Below, piece by piece: positions 8,241 to 16,584 of a DNA stretch of 58,484 nt. Under the pieces are notes generated by a model. It did no database searches, was not told the DNA's origin, and saw only the letters and a list, made by a program, of their open reading frames with translations. How positions within the stretch are numbered: position 1 is the first letter of the stretch; each line of letters opens with the position of its first letter. A program made the position numbers and the translations under genes. Source of the stretch: Christensenella sp. UBA1431 (GTDB lineage Bacteria; Bacillota; Clostridia; Christensenellales; UBA1431); contig DCTV01000070.1 of NCBI GenBank assembly GCA_002329665.1, positions 16,371 to 74,854 on the forward strand, given 5' to 3'.

Positions 8241-9008
8241 TCAGCTCATGCGTGCCCCGGTTACCATCACGATGTCGCCGGACACATAACTGGAGAGGTC
8301 GCTGGCCAGGAACAGCGCGGCCTTGGCCACCTCTTCCGGCTCTCCCATCCGCCCCATCGGTATGGTGGACAAACGCTCCTTAACGGCTTCCTCGCTCAGA
8401 TCCTTGTAAGCGTTTTTGATCATTTCCGTGCCGATGGTGCCCGGAGCCAGCGCGTTGACGCGGATATTATATTTTCCCAGCGTCTTCGCCGCGAATTTGG
8501 TCAACGCAATGACTCCCGCTTTGGACGCGCCGTATTCCGGCCCCGTGTTGCCCCCGGTCACCCCCGCTATGGAAGAAGTGTTGACGATGACGCCGCCGCC
8601 CTGTTCCTTCATGACTTCTGCTGCGTATTTCATACCCAGAAAAACGGAACGCAGGTTCACCGCGATGATCAGGTCCCACAATTCCTCGGTCGTGGTGAAA
8701 AGATCGGTCCTGCGCGCGATGCCCGCATTGTTGATAAGGATATCCAGGCTTCCCCACCTTTCGGTCGTCGCCGAAATCGCGCCTTTGATGGTTTCTCCCC
8801 TGGAAACGTCTCCCGTGTGGACGATGACTTCCGAACCCAGGGCTTCCAGTTCCTTTTGAAGCCGTTCCATAGGCTTACCGCCCTGCAGGTCCACGACGGT
8901 GATTCCCTTCGCGCCCGCTTCGGCCATCTTCAGCGTGATGCATCTGCCTATGCCCTGTGCCGCTCCCGTGATCAGGACGGCTTTGCCTTTCAGCGAAATG
9001 TTGTACAT
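8241..9008 (-). CDS. SDR-family NAD(P)-dependent oxidoreductase
   Basis: The 255-residue protein is a classical short-chain dehydrogenase. It shows the nucleotide-binding motif TGAAQGIG near residue 15, NNAG near residue 90, and the catalytic Ser plus Tyr-x-x-x-Lys as YGASK (about residues 157-161). Asp (VVDLQ) at the end of the second beta strand suggests a preference for NAD(H). It is the first gene of the minus-strand unit, 99 bases upstream of the RLP gene, and is transcribed from the shared divergent promoter region. It probably oxidises a hydroxyl of the pathway substrate or reduces a keto intermediate. Confidence 0.85.
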   Translation of the reverse strand: MYNISLKGKAVLITGAAQGIGRCITLKMAEAGAKGITVVDLQGGKPMERLQKELEALGSEVIVHTGDVSRGETIKGAISATTERWGSLDILINNAGIARRTDLFTTTEELWDLIIAVNLRSVFLGMKYAAEVMKEQGGGVIVNTSSIAGVTGGNTGPEYGASKAGVIALTKFAAKTLGKYNIRVNALAPGTIGTEMIKNAYKDLSEEAVKERLSTIPMGRMGEPEEVAKAALFLASDLSSYVSGDIVMVTGARMS

Positions 9009-9071
9009 TCCATCACCTCAAACACTGTTTTGCCGGCTACATCAGCCCACCTTGCGTAAGATTCGCAGAAA

Positions 9072-9081
9072 TGAACGTTCA
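9072..9081. promoter_or_regulatory. Palindrome TGAACGTTCA, candidate operator of the RLP-SDR operon
   Basis: A perfect 10-bp palindrome lies just downstream of the minus-strand -10 box, in the first transcribed bases. A related AACGTT-centred palindrome occurs 150 bases away on the side of the divergent operon. Both would suit a repressor, plausibly the YhfZ-like protein. This is inference from position and symmetry. Confidence 0.4.
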
Positions 9082-9092
9082 GTATATTGAAT

Positions 9093-9120
9093 ATTATAAC
9101 ACATTTCTTTATACTGTACA
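9093..9120 (-). promoter_or_regulatory. Promoter of the SDR-RLP operon
   Basis: On the minus strand TGTACA (9115-9120) and a perfect TATAAT (9093-9098) are spaced by 16 bases. The SDR start codon is about 80 bases downstream. Confidence 0.6.
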
Positions 9121-9210
9121 TATAAGTTTTTGAAACACCGACATACAGAGGACGGAGCGCAGACCCGGCTGACAAAAAGGCGGCATATTTCCTTTATGTA
9201 TGTATTAGGA

Positions 9211-9243
9211 TATAATGTATGTAACGTTATATGTTGTTATAAT
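9211..9243 (+). promoter_or_regulatory. Divergent promoter region with palindrome TAACGTTA
   Basis: Two TATAAT hexamers (9211-9216 and 9238-9243) flank the 8-bp palindrome TAACGTTA (9222-9229). No good -35 box is visible for either. The arrangement would let a protein bound at the palindrome block or activate transcription of the plus-strand operon that starts at 9299. Confidence 0.45.
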
Positions 9244-9298
9244 ACTTTCCGCCTTAACCTGCGCGCCGGCGCGAAAAAAGCAACAGGAGATGACTGGT

Positions 9299-10060
9299 AT
9301 GGACTTAGGCCTACACGGGAAGGTAGCGATTGTCGTAGGAGGTTCGAGCAACATTGGCAGAGCAACGTGCATACGCCTGGCCGAGGAAGGGGCGAAAGTC
9401 GTCATCGCGTATTCCTCCAACGATGTAAAAGCCGGCGAAGCGCTGGAGGCCATCAAGGCTGCTGGCGGCGAGGCGGTGGCGTTCAAGGGCGATATGACCG
9501 TCGAAGCCCATGTGAACGGCCTTTGCGAATGCGCCATCGAGACGTTTGGCAGAATTGACATCCTGATCTATTCTGCGATGCTTTGGCCCACCAACATGGT
9601 CACCGAAATACCGCTGGACGAATGGAAGCGCACGCTGGACGTGAACCTGACGGGCGTGTTCCTCACCAACAGATGGGTGACGAAATACTGGCTGGAAAAC
9701 GGCATGCCCGGCAAGATCCTGAACTTCTCATCCCAAGCCGCCTTCAAAGGCTCCACCACCTTCCATGCGCATTATGCCGCCGCGAAGGCGGGGGTTGTCG
9801 CGTTCACCGTTTCCCTGGCGCGCGAGGTGGGGAACAAGGGCATAGCCGTTAATGCAATAGCGCCCGGCATGGCGCTCGTTCCGGGCCCGGACGCGATCAT
9901 CGACGAGGAAGCGGCAAAATACTATAAGACGCGCATCCCGATCGGGCGCATAGGCAGCCCTTTCGAAGTGGCCGATCTGGCGGTGTTCATGGTCTCCGAG
10001 CGAAACAGCTATATGATCGGCGCGACGGTGGACGTCAGCGGTGGCATGCTGATGCGCTGA
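9299..10060 (+). CDS. SDR-family oxidoreductase, first gene of the plus-strand catabolic operon
   Basis: The 253-residue protein is a classical SDR. The glycine motif is a variant, GGSSNIGRA. The catalytic residues are Ser in NFSS and Tyr/Lys in HYAAAK (about residues 153-157). I chose the ATG at 9299, which has AGGAG 8 bases upstream; an ATG at 9290 overlaps that site. It differs clearly from the SDR of the minus-strand unit, so the two probably act on different carbons or steps. The 2-hydroxyacid dehydrogenase gene follows after 23 bases. Confidence 0.85.
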   Translation: MDLGLHGKVAIVVGGSSNIGRATCIRLAEEGAKVVIAYSSNDVKAGEALEAIKAAGGEAVAFKGDMTVEAHVNGLCECAIETFGRIDILIYSAMLWPTNMVTEIPLDEWKRTLDVNLTGVFLTNRWVTKYWLENGMPGKILNFSSQAAFKGSTTFHAHYAAAKAGVVAFTVSLAREVGNKGIAVNAIAPGMALVPGPDAIIDEEAAKYYKTRIPIGRIGSPFEVADLAVFMVSERNSYMIGATVDVSGGMLMR

Positions 10061-10083
10061 AGACAAATTCTAGGGGGAAATCT

Positions 10084-11151
10084 ATGATGAAAGCTCTGCT
10101 CATTGGCGATGATTACATCGACGCCGAAATGATGCTGGACGGATTCGCGTCCTGGGCGGAAAAAGGATGCGAGCTGGTTACTTATCAATGGGCGCTCGGC
10201 GGAAAGGAACAGCTCCAGGCCGTGAACCTCACGCTGGAACAGAAAGGCTACGATGCGCTGGAGATCCCGGAAGAGGTCATGGATTACGCCGGTGACGCGG
10301 ACATTCTCGTCACGCAGTTTTTCCCTGTCACTTCCGGGTTGATTACGAACGCGCCCCGGCTCAAAGTCGTTGGAACACTGCGGGCGGGTGTGGAGAATAT
10401 CTGCGTGGACCTCATGACCGAAAGGAACATCATGGTCATCAACAACACGGGGCGGAACGCACAGGCCGTATCGGACTTCACGATAGGGATGATGCTCGCC
10501 GAGGCGCGCAACATCGGCCGGAGCCATGCGGCCATGAAAGCAGGTTACTGGCGCAAGGAGTACATCAACACGCCGTTCTGCCCGGACCTGGAAGGCTCGA
10601 CCGTGGGCATCATCGGTTTCGGGATGGTGGGCCAGCTTGTCGCGAAGAAGCTCACCGGCTTCGACGTGGAGGTGATCGCCTATGACGCGTACCCCGACGA
10701 GGAGGCCGCGATGAAATACGGCGTTGCCTTCGTCGACCTCGAAACGCTGCTGAAACGCTCCGACTTCGTTTGCATGAACTGCCGCCTCGTGCCCGAAACC
10801 TACCATATGCTGGGCGCACGCGAATTCAGCCTGATGAAACCCACCGCGTTCCTCATCAACACGGCGCGCTCGGGCCTCATCGACGAAGACGCCATGTGGG
10901 AAGCGCTGTATAGAAAGCGCATTGGCGGCGCCGCGCTGGACGTTTTCGATTTGGAGCCCCCCGGCATCGACCACCGCCTGGTAACGCTGGACAACGTCAC
11001 GCTGACGCCCCATCAGGCGGGCACGACCGTGCACGCAATGGGCAGGTCCGCCCTGCGCCTGTGCCAGCACATGTCAGCCCTGTTCGAGGGCAAGGCCCCC
11101 AAAACGTGGGTCAACCGCGGAAAAGTGGAACTTCGCACGTTGTCCGTATGA
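10084..11151 (+). CDS. D-isomer-specific 2-hydroxyacid dehydrogenase (PGDH-like), copy 1
   Basis: The 355-residue protein has the fold of phosphoglycerate/D-lactate dehydrogenases. The NAD-binding motif is GFGMVG near residue 179. The catalytic Arg lies in TLRAGVEN, the Glu follows DLEPPG, and the His is in TPHQAG near residue 311. Such enzymes interconvert 2-hydroxy acids and 2-oxo acids with NAD(H). GGGGG precedes the start by about 7 bases. A second paralogue lies two genes downstream. Two such enzymes in one sugar-acid operon suggest two distinct hydroxy-acid substrates or epimers. Confidence 0.85.
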   Translation: MMKALLIGDDYIDAEMMLDGFASWAEKGCELVTYQWALGGKEQLQAVNLTLEQKGYDALEIPEEVMDYAGDADILVTQFFPVTSGLITNAPRLKVVGTLRAGVENICVDLMTERNIMVINNTGRNAQAVSDFTIGMMLAEARNIGRSHAAMKAGYWRKEYINTPFCPDLEGSTVGIIGFGMVGQLVAKKLTGFDVEVIAYDAYPDEEAAMKYGVAFVDLETLLKRSDFVCMNCRLVPETYHMLGAREFSLMKPTAFLINTARSGLIDEDAMWEALYRKRIGGAALDVFDLEPPGIDHRLVTLDNVTLTPHQAGTTVHAMGRSALRLCQHMSALFEGKAPKTWVNRGKVELRTLSV

Positions 11152-11189
11152 TACGGAAAAGCAGCCTTACATGAGAAAGGAGAAAGAAA

Positions 11190-12032
11190 ATGCTCGTACC
11201 GATTAAGGAAATGCTTGCGGACGCATCGAAGAGGAGATATGGCCTCGGCATGTTCGACGCCATCAATCAGGAGATGGTGGACGGTATCATCGCCGCGGCC
11301 GAAGCGGAGCGCGCCCCGGTCATCCTCGCAACGGTCAAGGCCTTCGGGAACCTTCTGTCGATGGCCGATTCCATGCTCTACGCCATCAAAAAGGCCAGTG
11401 TGCCCATAGCGCTGGAGGTGGACCACGGCACGATGGAAGCCTGTTTCCAGGGGCTTGCCGCCGGCTATAATTTCGTGATGTACGACGGTTCGATGCTGCC
11501 CTTCGACGAAAACGCCGCCAACACAAGGATCATCGCCGAAGCCGCGCATGCGGTTGGTGCGGGCGTAGAGGCGGAACTGGGGCATGTGGCCAACGCGGAA
11601 GTCACGTACGAAAACGCCAACCAGGAGGAGAAGGAAAATATCTACACCGACCCGGAAGAAGCGGTGAAATTCGTCGAAATGACGGGGGTAGACTGCCTCG
11701 CCGTTTCGGTCGGAACGCTCCACGGCCGATACAAAAGCGCGCCGGATCTGCAGTTCGATCTCATACGCGACCTGAAACAGGCCCTGAACCTGCCGCTGGT
11801 CATACACGGTTCCTCGGGCATCACCGACGAGGACGTGAAAAAGGCCGTGGCCGCCGGCGTGTGCAAGATGAACTTCTTCACCGACCTGGCCGACGCGGCG
11901 GCAAGGCGCATCGCCGCGGTGCCCGACATCGCCGCGCTTGGGTTCAACAAGCTGATGAGCGCCGCCAGGGACGCCGTGAAAGACTGCACCATCGACAAGA
12001 TACGGCTGCTGGGCGCTTCCGGCAAAGCCTGA
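11190..12032 (+). CDS. Class II (zinc-dependent) ketose-phosphate aldolase
   Basis: The 280-residue protein is related to fructose-bisphosphate and tagatose-bisphosphate aldolases. Zinc ligands are visible as the His in LEVDHG (about residue 82), the His of GTLHGRY (about 178) and the His of VIHGSSG (about 205). The Glu of AELGHV and the Asp of VDHG complete the active site. It would cleave a ketose phosphate to dihydroxyacetone phosphate and an aldehyde. The phosphate-binding end (KMNFFTDL) differs from the usual K-NIDTDL form, so the substrate may not be fructose bisphosphate. AGAAAGGAG lies upstream of the start. Confidence 0.85.
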   Translation: MLVPIKEMLADASKRRYGLGMFDAINQEMVDGIIAAAEAERAPVILATVKAFGNLLSMADSMLYAIKKASVPIALEVDHGTMEACFQGLAAGYNFVMYDGSMLPFDENAANTRIIAEAAHAVGAGVEAELGHVANAEVTYENANQEEKENIYTDPEEAVKFVEMTGVDCLAVSVGTLHGRYKSAPDLQFDLIRDLKQALNLPLVIHGSSGITDEDVKKAVAAGVCKMNFFTDLADAAARRIAAVPDIAALGFNKLMSAARDAVKDCTIDKIRLLGASGKA

Positions 12033-12097
12033 CAGGCTGTTGGGACAGAAACGGGCTGTGCCCTCCCGGCAGACCCCAATTGGCAAGGAGTGAAACT

Positions 12098-13138
12098 GTG
12101 GAGAAAACGAAGATACTGCTGGTCTCCGACGGCGGCGTCACGCCCGACCTGATGCAAAAGCTCTTCGAGTTGGAGCAATACGGTGCCGAGGTGACCATGG
12201 TCAAGGACATGGACGTACATTCCATTGACCTCATCACCGATCGCATGCATCTGCTCGAGTGCGAGGGTATCCAGGCGGCGCCCACTTTCAGGCCGCTGCT
12301 TGACGTATGCCAGGACAAGGACATCATCTGTGTGCACATAACGTCCATCAACCGCGAAGTAATCGACGCGTGCAGGAACCTTAAAGTCGTCGCGTGCATG
12401 CGGGGAGGCATCGAGAACGTCGATCTGCCCGCGCTCACGGAGCGGGGCATCAAATGCATCAATTCTCCCTGGCGCAGCGCCCATGCGGTTGCGGATTTCA
12501 CCGTAGGAATGATGATTGCCGAGAGCAAGAACATCGCCAGGAGCCACAAGGCCATTTTCGAGGGCAAATGGAGGAAGGTTTACACCAACCAGACCTACAT
12601 CCACGATATGCGTACGCGCACCGCCGGCGTCATCGGTTGCGGCCATATAGGCAGCCGGGTGATCGAAAGGCTCGTGCCTTTCGGCTGCAGGATACTGGTG
12701 TACGATCCGTTCAAGAGCCTTGAAGAGGTTAAACGGCTCGGATACGATGCGGTGACGCTGGAAGAGCTCCTGAGGGAGTCCGATTTCGTAACGCTGCATC
12801 TGCGCTATTCGGAAAAAACGGACAAATTCTTCGGCTCAAAGGAATTCGCACAGATGAAGCCGACGGCGTATTTCATCAATATTGCGCGGGCGGGAATCGT
12901 GGACACCGACGCGCTCCTGCACGCACTCGAGACGAAATCCATCGGCGGGGCGGCCATCGACGTGTTCGACGTAGAACCCCTGCCGTCAGACAGCCCCTTC
13001 CTCAAACTGGACAACGTGACGCTGACCGCCCATCTGGCCGGAACATCCAGTGACACCATGCGCAATTCCGTCGAGATCGCGTTCGACGACCTGAAAAACT
13101 ATCTCCAGGGAAAGCCCATGCTGAACGTGTGCAACTGA
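12098..13138 (+). CDS. D-isomer-specific 2-hydroxyacid dehydrogenase (PGDH-like), copy 2
   Basis: The 346-residue protein starts at a GTG preceded by AAGGAG at 8 bases. The reading frame stays open upstream into the aldolase gene, but that part shows no sign of being translated. NAD-binding GCGHIG lies near residue 185. The catalytic Arg is in CMRGGIEN, the Glu in DVEPLP and the His in TAHLAG. It is a paralogue of the product of 10084-11151, sharing motifs such as HAVADFTVGMMIAE. It should act on a related but distinct 2-hydroxy acid. It lies between the aldolase and the kinase in the operon. Confidence 0.85.
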   Translation: MEKTKILLVSDGGVTPDLMQKLFELEQYGAEVTMVKDMDVHSIDLITDRMHLLECEGIQAAPTFRPLLDVCQDKDIICVHITSINREVIDACRNLKVVACMRGGIENVDLPALTERGIKCINSPWRSAHAVADFTVGMMIAESKNIARSHKAIFEGKWRKVYTNQTYIHDMRTRTAGVIGCGHIGSRVIERLVPFGCRILVYDPFKSLEEVKRLGYDAVTLEELLRESDFVTLHLRYSEKTDKFFGSKEFAQMKPTAYFINIARAGIVDTDALLHALETKSIGGAAIDVFDVEPLPSDSPFLKLDNVTLTAHLAGTSSDTMRNSVEIAFDDLKNYLQGKPMLNVCN

Positions 13139-13296
13139 TATCGGAAACGCCCCAATAGACGCAAGAGCCGGGGTTTGGATTAAATAATTTGCAGCTTGCG
13201 GCACAGGTTTAAAGGCTGCGGCGGATGCGCCCGAAAGCACTGCCTGCGCCGCTCGGATAAGTTGCTCCTGAGTATAAAACAGAGGAGGTCACAACG

Positions 13297-14814
13297 ATGG
13301 CGAAGTACATTCTGGGAATCGACGACGGTCTTACCAACTCAAAAGCGGTATTGTTTACCGTAGACGGGGAACAGTTGGCTTCTGCAAGCAGGCATTTTGA
13401 AGTGAGCAGCCCCAAGGCGGGGTACGTTCAGGCCGACCCGGATCAGCTCTGGGAAAACAGCGCGGACTGTGTCAGGGAAGTGATCGAAAAGACGGGCGTG
13501 GATCCCGCCGAGATCGGTGCCGTGGGCACGACCGGATACGGGAATGGGGTTTTCTTTATCGCGGCGGACGGGAGCCCGGCATACGACGCGTTTGGTTCCA
13601 ACGATTCGCGCGCCGCCGAGATCGCGCAGAAGCTTCTGGCGGAAGTGGGAGAGGAAATCTGCAACATCAACAAAACGGGCCCGCTATCGTGCCATCCCCT
13701 GAGCATGGCGGCCTGGCTAAAGCAGAACGAGCCGGAGGCCTATGCTAAGACCGCGTGGCTTTGCCAGTGCAAGGACTATATCAACTTCCGGCTGACCGGC
13801 GTTAAAATGACGGAGCGCAACGACGTCTCCGGCGCCGGCTATCTCGACTTCTCCACAGGGGAGTTCAACAAAAAGCTGTTTGAACTCTACGGCGTGCCCG
13901 AGATGTACGACAAGGTAGCGCCGCTCGCGGAATTCAGCCACTCGATCGTGGGCACCGTGAGCGCAGAGGCCGCCAAACGGACCGGCCTGGCGGAAGGAAC
14001 GCCGGTGGGCGCGGGGATGATGGACGTGGCCGCCGGCTGCATCGGCACGGGCGTGGTGGGCGACACGCACGCGTGCGTCATCGTCGGGACCTGGTCCATC
14101 AACGAAGTGATAGCGGACCGCGCCGCAGCCAACATGACGTCGATCCAGTTCTTCGACATTCCCGGAAAGATCCTCAACCTTTCCGGCGGCGGGACATCCG
14201 CTACGAACCTCGAATGGTTCGTAAACGAGTTCGGCCAGGGCTGTGCAGCCGAAGCGGAGAAGCGCGGCGTATCCAAATACGACATAGTGACCGAAAAGGC
14301 CGCGACGCTCCCGGCGGGCGGAACCAGCGTGCTCTACCTGCCTTTCATCGGTTTGCCCAACGTCCACCCTCGCGGCCGCGCCGGATTCAGCAACATCGGG
14401 ATGGGACACACTTTTGCGGACATGGCCCGTGCGCTGTTCGAGGGGATCACGTTCGAGCACAAACGGAACATCGACAACATCCGCGATCAAGGCCTGCCCG
14501 TTCCGGCGGTCCGGCTGGCCGGCGGCGGGGCGAAGAGCCCGTTCTGGAGCCAGATGTTCGCCGATATCCTCGAAGTCCCCGTGGACGTTGTCGGCGTCAC
14601 GGAACTCAGCGCGCTGGGAACGGCCGTTGCCGCGGCGCTCGGCGCCGGCATCTACAGGGACTATAACGAGGCCATTTCCAAGGCGGTCGAACTCAAGAAG
14701 ACGTATTATCCGATACCCGAAAACACGAAGGCGTACCTGAACCGCTACAGGAGCTGGACTGCATTGATGAACACGATGATCGCAGGATGGGACAGGGGCG
14801 ACATCGAACTGTAA
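13297..14814 (+). CDS. FGGY-family carbohydrate kinase
   Basis: The 505-residue protein has both actin-like ATPase domains of the FGGY kinases. The phosphate-1 motif is [10 protein letters not shown] at the N-terminus. The catalytic Asp lies in GMMDVAAG (about residue 247), and the C-terminal ATP-binding segment is [11 protein letters not shown] (about residue 407). The family phosphorylates ketoses, polyols or keto acids (xylulose, L-xylulose, erythrulose, 3-keto-L-gulonate). Sequence alone does not choose among these. GAGGAGG precedes the ATG. A 158-base gap separates it from the dehydrogenase, without a clear terminator, so it is probably the last gene of the operon. In characterised RLP pathways the kinase is of the DUF1537 type; here FGGY may play that part. 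Confidence 0.85.
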   Translation: MAKYILGIDDGLTNSKAVLFTVDGEQLASASRHFEVSSPKAGYVQADPDQLWENSADCVREVIEKTGVDPAEIGAVGTTGYGNGVFFIAADGSPAYDAFGSNDSRAAEIAQKLLAEVGEEICNINKTGPLSCHPLSMAAWLKQNEPEAYAKTAWLCQCKDYINFRLTGVKMTERNDVSGAGYLDFSTGEFNKKLFELYGVPEMYDKVAPLAEFSHSIVGTVSAEAAKRTGLAEGTPVGAGMMDVAAGCIGTGVVGDTHACVIVGTWSINEVIADRAAANMTSIQFFDIPGKILNLSGGGTSATNLEWFVNEFGQGCAAEAEKRGVSKYDIVTEKAATLPAGGTSVLYLPFIGLPNVHPRGRAGFSNIGMGHTFADMARALFEGITFEHKRNIDNIRDQGLPVPAVRLAGGGAKSPFWSQMFADILEVPVDVVGVTELSALGTAVAAALGAGIYRDYNEAISKAVELKKTYYPIPENTKAYLNRYRSWTALMNTMIAGWDRGDIEL

Positions 14815-14850
14815 CCGGTCCTGCGCCATACCGGGAATGACGGAGGAATG

Positions 14851-14880
14851 TGGGGTTCCCGGCCGATGCCGGGAACCCCA
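14851..14880 (+). terminator. Stem-loop at the end of the catabolic operon
   Basis: A perfect 12-bp inverted repeat (TGGGGTTCCCGG and its complement) with a 6-base loop lies 36 bases after the kinase stop. No T-run follows, so it may stabilise the mRNA end or terminate only weakly. Confidence 0.55.
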
Positions 14881-14986
14881 TACCGCCGATGCGGTACCGG
14901 TGAATCCTTTGTCCGAACTGCCATCGCACAACACTAAAGCGCCCGGCTATGGCATAATACGGGCATACCTGCCGGGAGGAGATACC

Positions 14987-15703
14987 ATGACCGAAGCCGG
15001 ATTCGATCCCTGGGCCACAAAGTACGACGGCTGGTTTAAAACGCCGCGCGGAGCGACGGTTTTGGCGCTGGAAAAAGATCTGATAATGCGTCTGGCCGAA
15101 TGCCGGCCCGCAGAGACCGCCCTGGACGCCGGCTGCGGCACCGGGAATTTCACGTTGGAGCTCTTGAGCCAGGGCCTTGCCGTTGCCTGTCTCGATGCGT
15201 CGGCCAAAATGCTGGAGATCGCTAAGGCGAAATCCGACCGGGCGGGGTATCGCGCCGAATTCCACCACGGGGTGATGGAAAGCATGCCTTTTCCGGACGG
15301 CCGCTTTGATCTGGTCCTGTGCGTTTCCGCTCTGGAATTGTCGCCTGCGCCCGGGAAAGCCCTTGGGGAACTATGGCGGGTGGTGCGTCCTGGGGGAAGG
15401 CTCGTTGTGGCGGTGCTCAACGAAGACAGCCCTTGGGCTGCCCAAAGGAAAAAGAGGGAAGGGGCGTCAGTATGGGAGGGGCAGCGCTTCTATACGGCAA
15501 ACGAATTTGTCGAATTGCTGCACAGGGCAACGGATCGTCCGCGGGAAGCGATCACCTGGAGCGGGTCCGTCTTCTTCGGCCCCCGGCCAACGAAAGCGGA
15601 GCTTGATGATGCCTGGAACCTTGAGAGGGCGGGCAGGGCCAATAATCCGGAGAAAGCAGCGATGCTTGCGGCCCGCGTGTACAAAACAGGCGATACTAAA
15701 TGA
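14987..15703 (+). CDS. Class I SAM-dependent methyltransferase
   Basis: The 238-residue protein has the UbiE-like methyltransferase fold. Motif I is LDAGCGTGNF (about residue 47), an acidic residue follows (CLDAS), and motif III is RVVRPGGRLVV (about 125). The ATG at 14987 has GGGAGGA upstream. The substrate is unknown: this group methylates many small molecules, and the variable C-terminal part (FFGPRPTKAE) gives no clue I recognise. It stands alone between the kinase operon and the long leader of the dehydrogenase operon. A role in the pathway cannot be shown. Confidence 0.8.
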   Translation: MTEAGFDPWATKYDGWFKTPRGATVLALEKDLIMRLAECRPAETALDAGCGTGNFTLELLSQGLAVACLDASAKMLEIAKAKSDRAGYRAEFHHGVMESMPFPDGRFDLVLCVSALELSPAPGKALGELWRVVRPGGRLVVAVLNEDSPWAAQRKKREGASVWEGQRFYTANEFVELLHRATDRPREAITWSGSVFFGPRPTKAELDDAWNLERAGRANNPEKAAMLAARVYKTGDTK

Positions 15704-16191
15704 GACCTGGTGCGAGGCGTACCAACAAATCTAACTCATGCAAAAAAAGGTTGCCGACTCACCCAAAAACGCGGGAAAACAGCGGTTGCAACACATAATT
15801 AAAATGCGCTTCCATATAATTCCTTATATTCTAAATATTGTATATTTATGGCGAAGATGATATAATTTGTACGTTGTTTGAAATAGCACATTATGCGAAC
15901 GCTCGCCGGAATGCTCATCATCCATCACATCTGAGCGTTGCTTCAAAAGGAACGAGATCCAGTACCCGACAACACCGCTGTATCGTTTTCTTTGTCCTGT
16001 CCTATTAATACACGTGAAAATATGTCATGCAAACCGAAAAAATGCGTATGCTGTAACATGGGATTACATCGTATAAAGACCATGACCACGGATGAACTCT
16101 CTCAGGCATGAGCCTGGACGGATATTTTATGTTGGCGGCAAGTTAAGGCCGTTCCAACATCGAATGCAAAAATGGAGGTGGTCACGGAAGC
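15704..16191. other. Long intergenic region and leader of the acetoin-dehydrogenase-like operon
   Basis: These 488 bases hold no convincing gene. A promoter (TTGTAT, 15838-15843, 17-base spacer, TATAAT, 15861-15866) would give a leader of about 320 bases before the ATG at 16192. Within the leader, a small perfect hairpin (CAGGC-ATGA-GCCTG, 16103-16116) follows CTCTCT. This recalls the 3' core of glycine riboswitches, but the other conserved parts are not found. The leader length suggests regulation by RNA structure, which is unproven. Confidence 0.5.
15838..15866 (+). promoter_or_regulatory. Promoter for the Lin0512/E1/E2 operon
   Basis: TTGTAT and a perfect TATAAT are 17 bases apart in an AT-rich stretch that contrasts with the GC-rich surroundings. 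It is the best sigma-A promoter upstream of the operon. Confidence 0.6.
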
Positions 16192-16572
16192 ATGGCGAAA
16201 AGACGCTACATTGTCGAACTGGGATACGGCGCCGACCTGCATGGGAAGGATGTGACGAAAGCTGCATGCCGGGCGGTAAAGGACGCGATTTCACGAAGCT
16301 GCCTGTGCGGGATCATCGAGCTGGCGGGCATTAGGGACCCGAACAAGATGATCATCCGCCTGCTTATCGGCTGTCCATATCCGGAGCGGGTGGATAAGGC
16401 ACAGGTCGCAGCGCAGTTGCCTTTCGGGAGCGTAGAGATCGAGACTGTACCGGGAGGCTTGGAAGCGAAGGGACTCGAGGTCGCTGCCCTGGGCGAAGGT
16501 GACAGGATCGTTGTGGCCAACGCCGCATTAACGGTCTTCCTGGACGAAAAGGACATGGACATGAAAGGGTAA
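16192..16572 (+). CDS. Lin0512-family protein, function unknown
   Basis: The 126-residue protein resembles the small Lin0512 family, recognisable from RYIVELGYGADLHGKD at the start, the central CGIIEL and the GDRIVVANAALTVFLD end. No function is established. The fold is probably an alpha/beta sandwich without membrane segments. It lies 12 bases before the E1 alpha gene, so it is cotranscribed with the dehydrogenase complex. A role in assembling or handling the complex or its substrate is inference. GGAGG lies about 15 bases before the ATG, which is rather far; a closer GGAAG is also present. Confidence 0.75.
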   Translation: MAKRRYIVELGYGADLHGKDVTKAACRAVKDAISRSCLCGIIELAGIRDPNKMIIRLLIGCPYPERVDKAQVAAQLPFGSVEIETVPGGLEAKGLEVAALGEGDRIVVANAALTVFLDEKDMDMKG

Positions 16573-16584
16573 GGAGGAAGAATA

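Noticed and set aside
11861..12097. Extension of the second hydroxyacid dehydrogenase frame into the aldolase gene
   Set aside because: The added part is out of phase with the aldolase and shows no dehydrogenase similarity. A GTG with a good ribosome binding site at 12098 gives the normal length.
16093..16125. Glycine-riboswitch-like fragment (CTCTCAGGC and GGACGG)
   Set aside because: The 5' GAGAG partner and the GCCGAAGG core of the aptamer are not found upstream, so a glycine riboswitch is not supported. A covariance search would decide.
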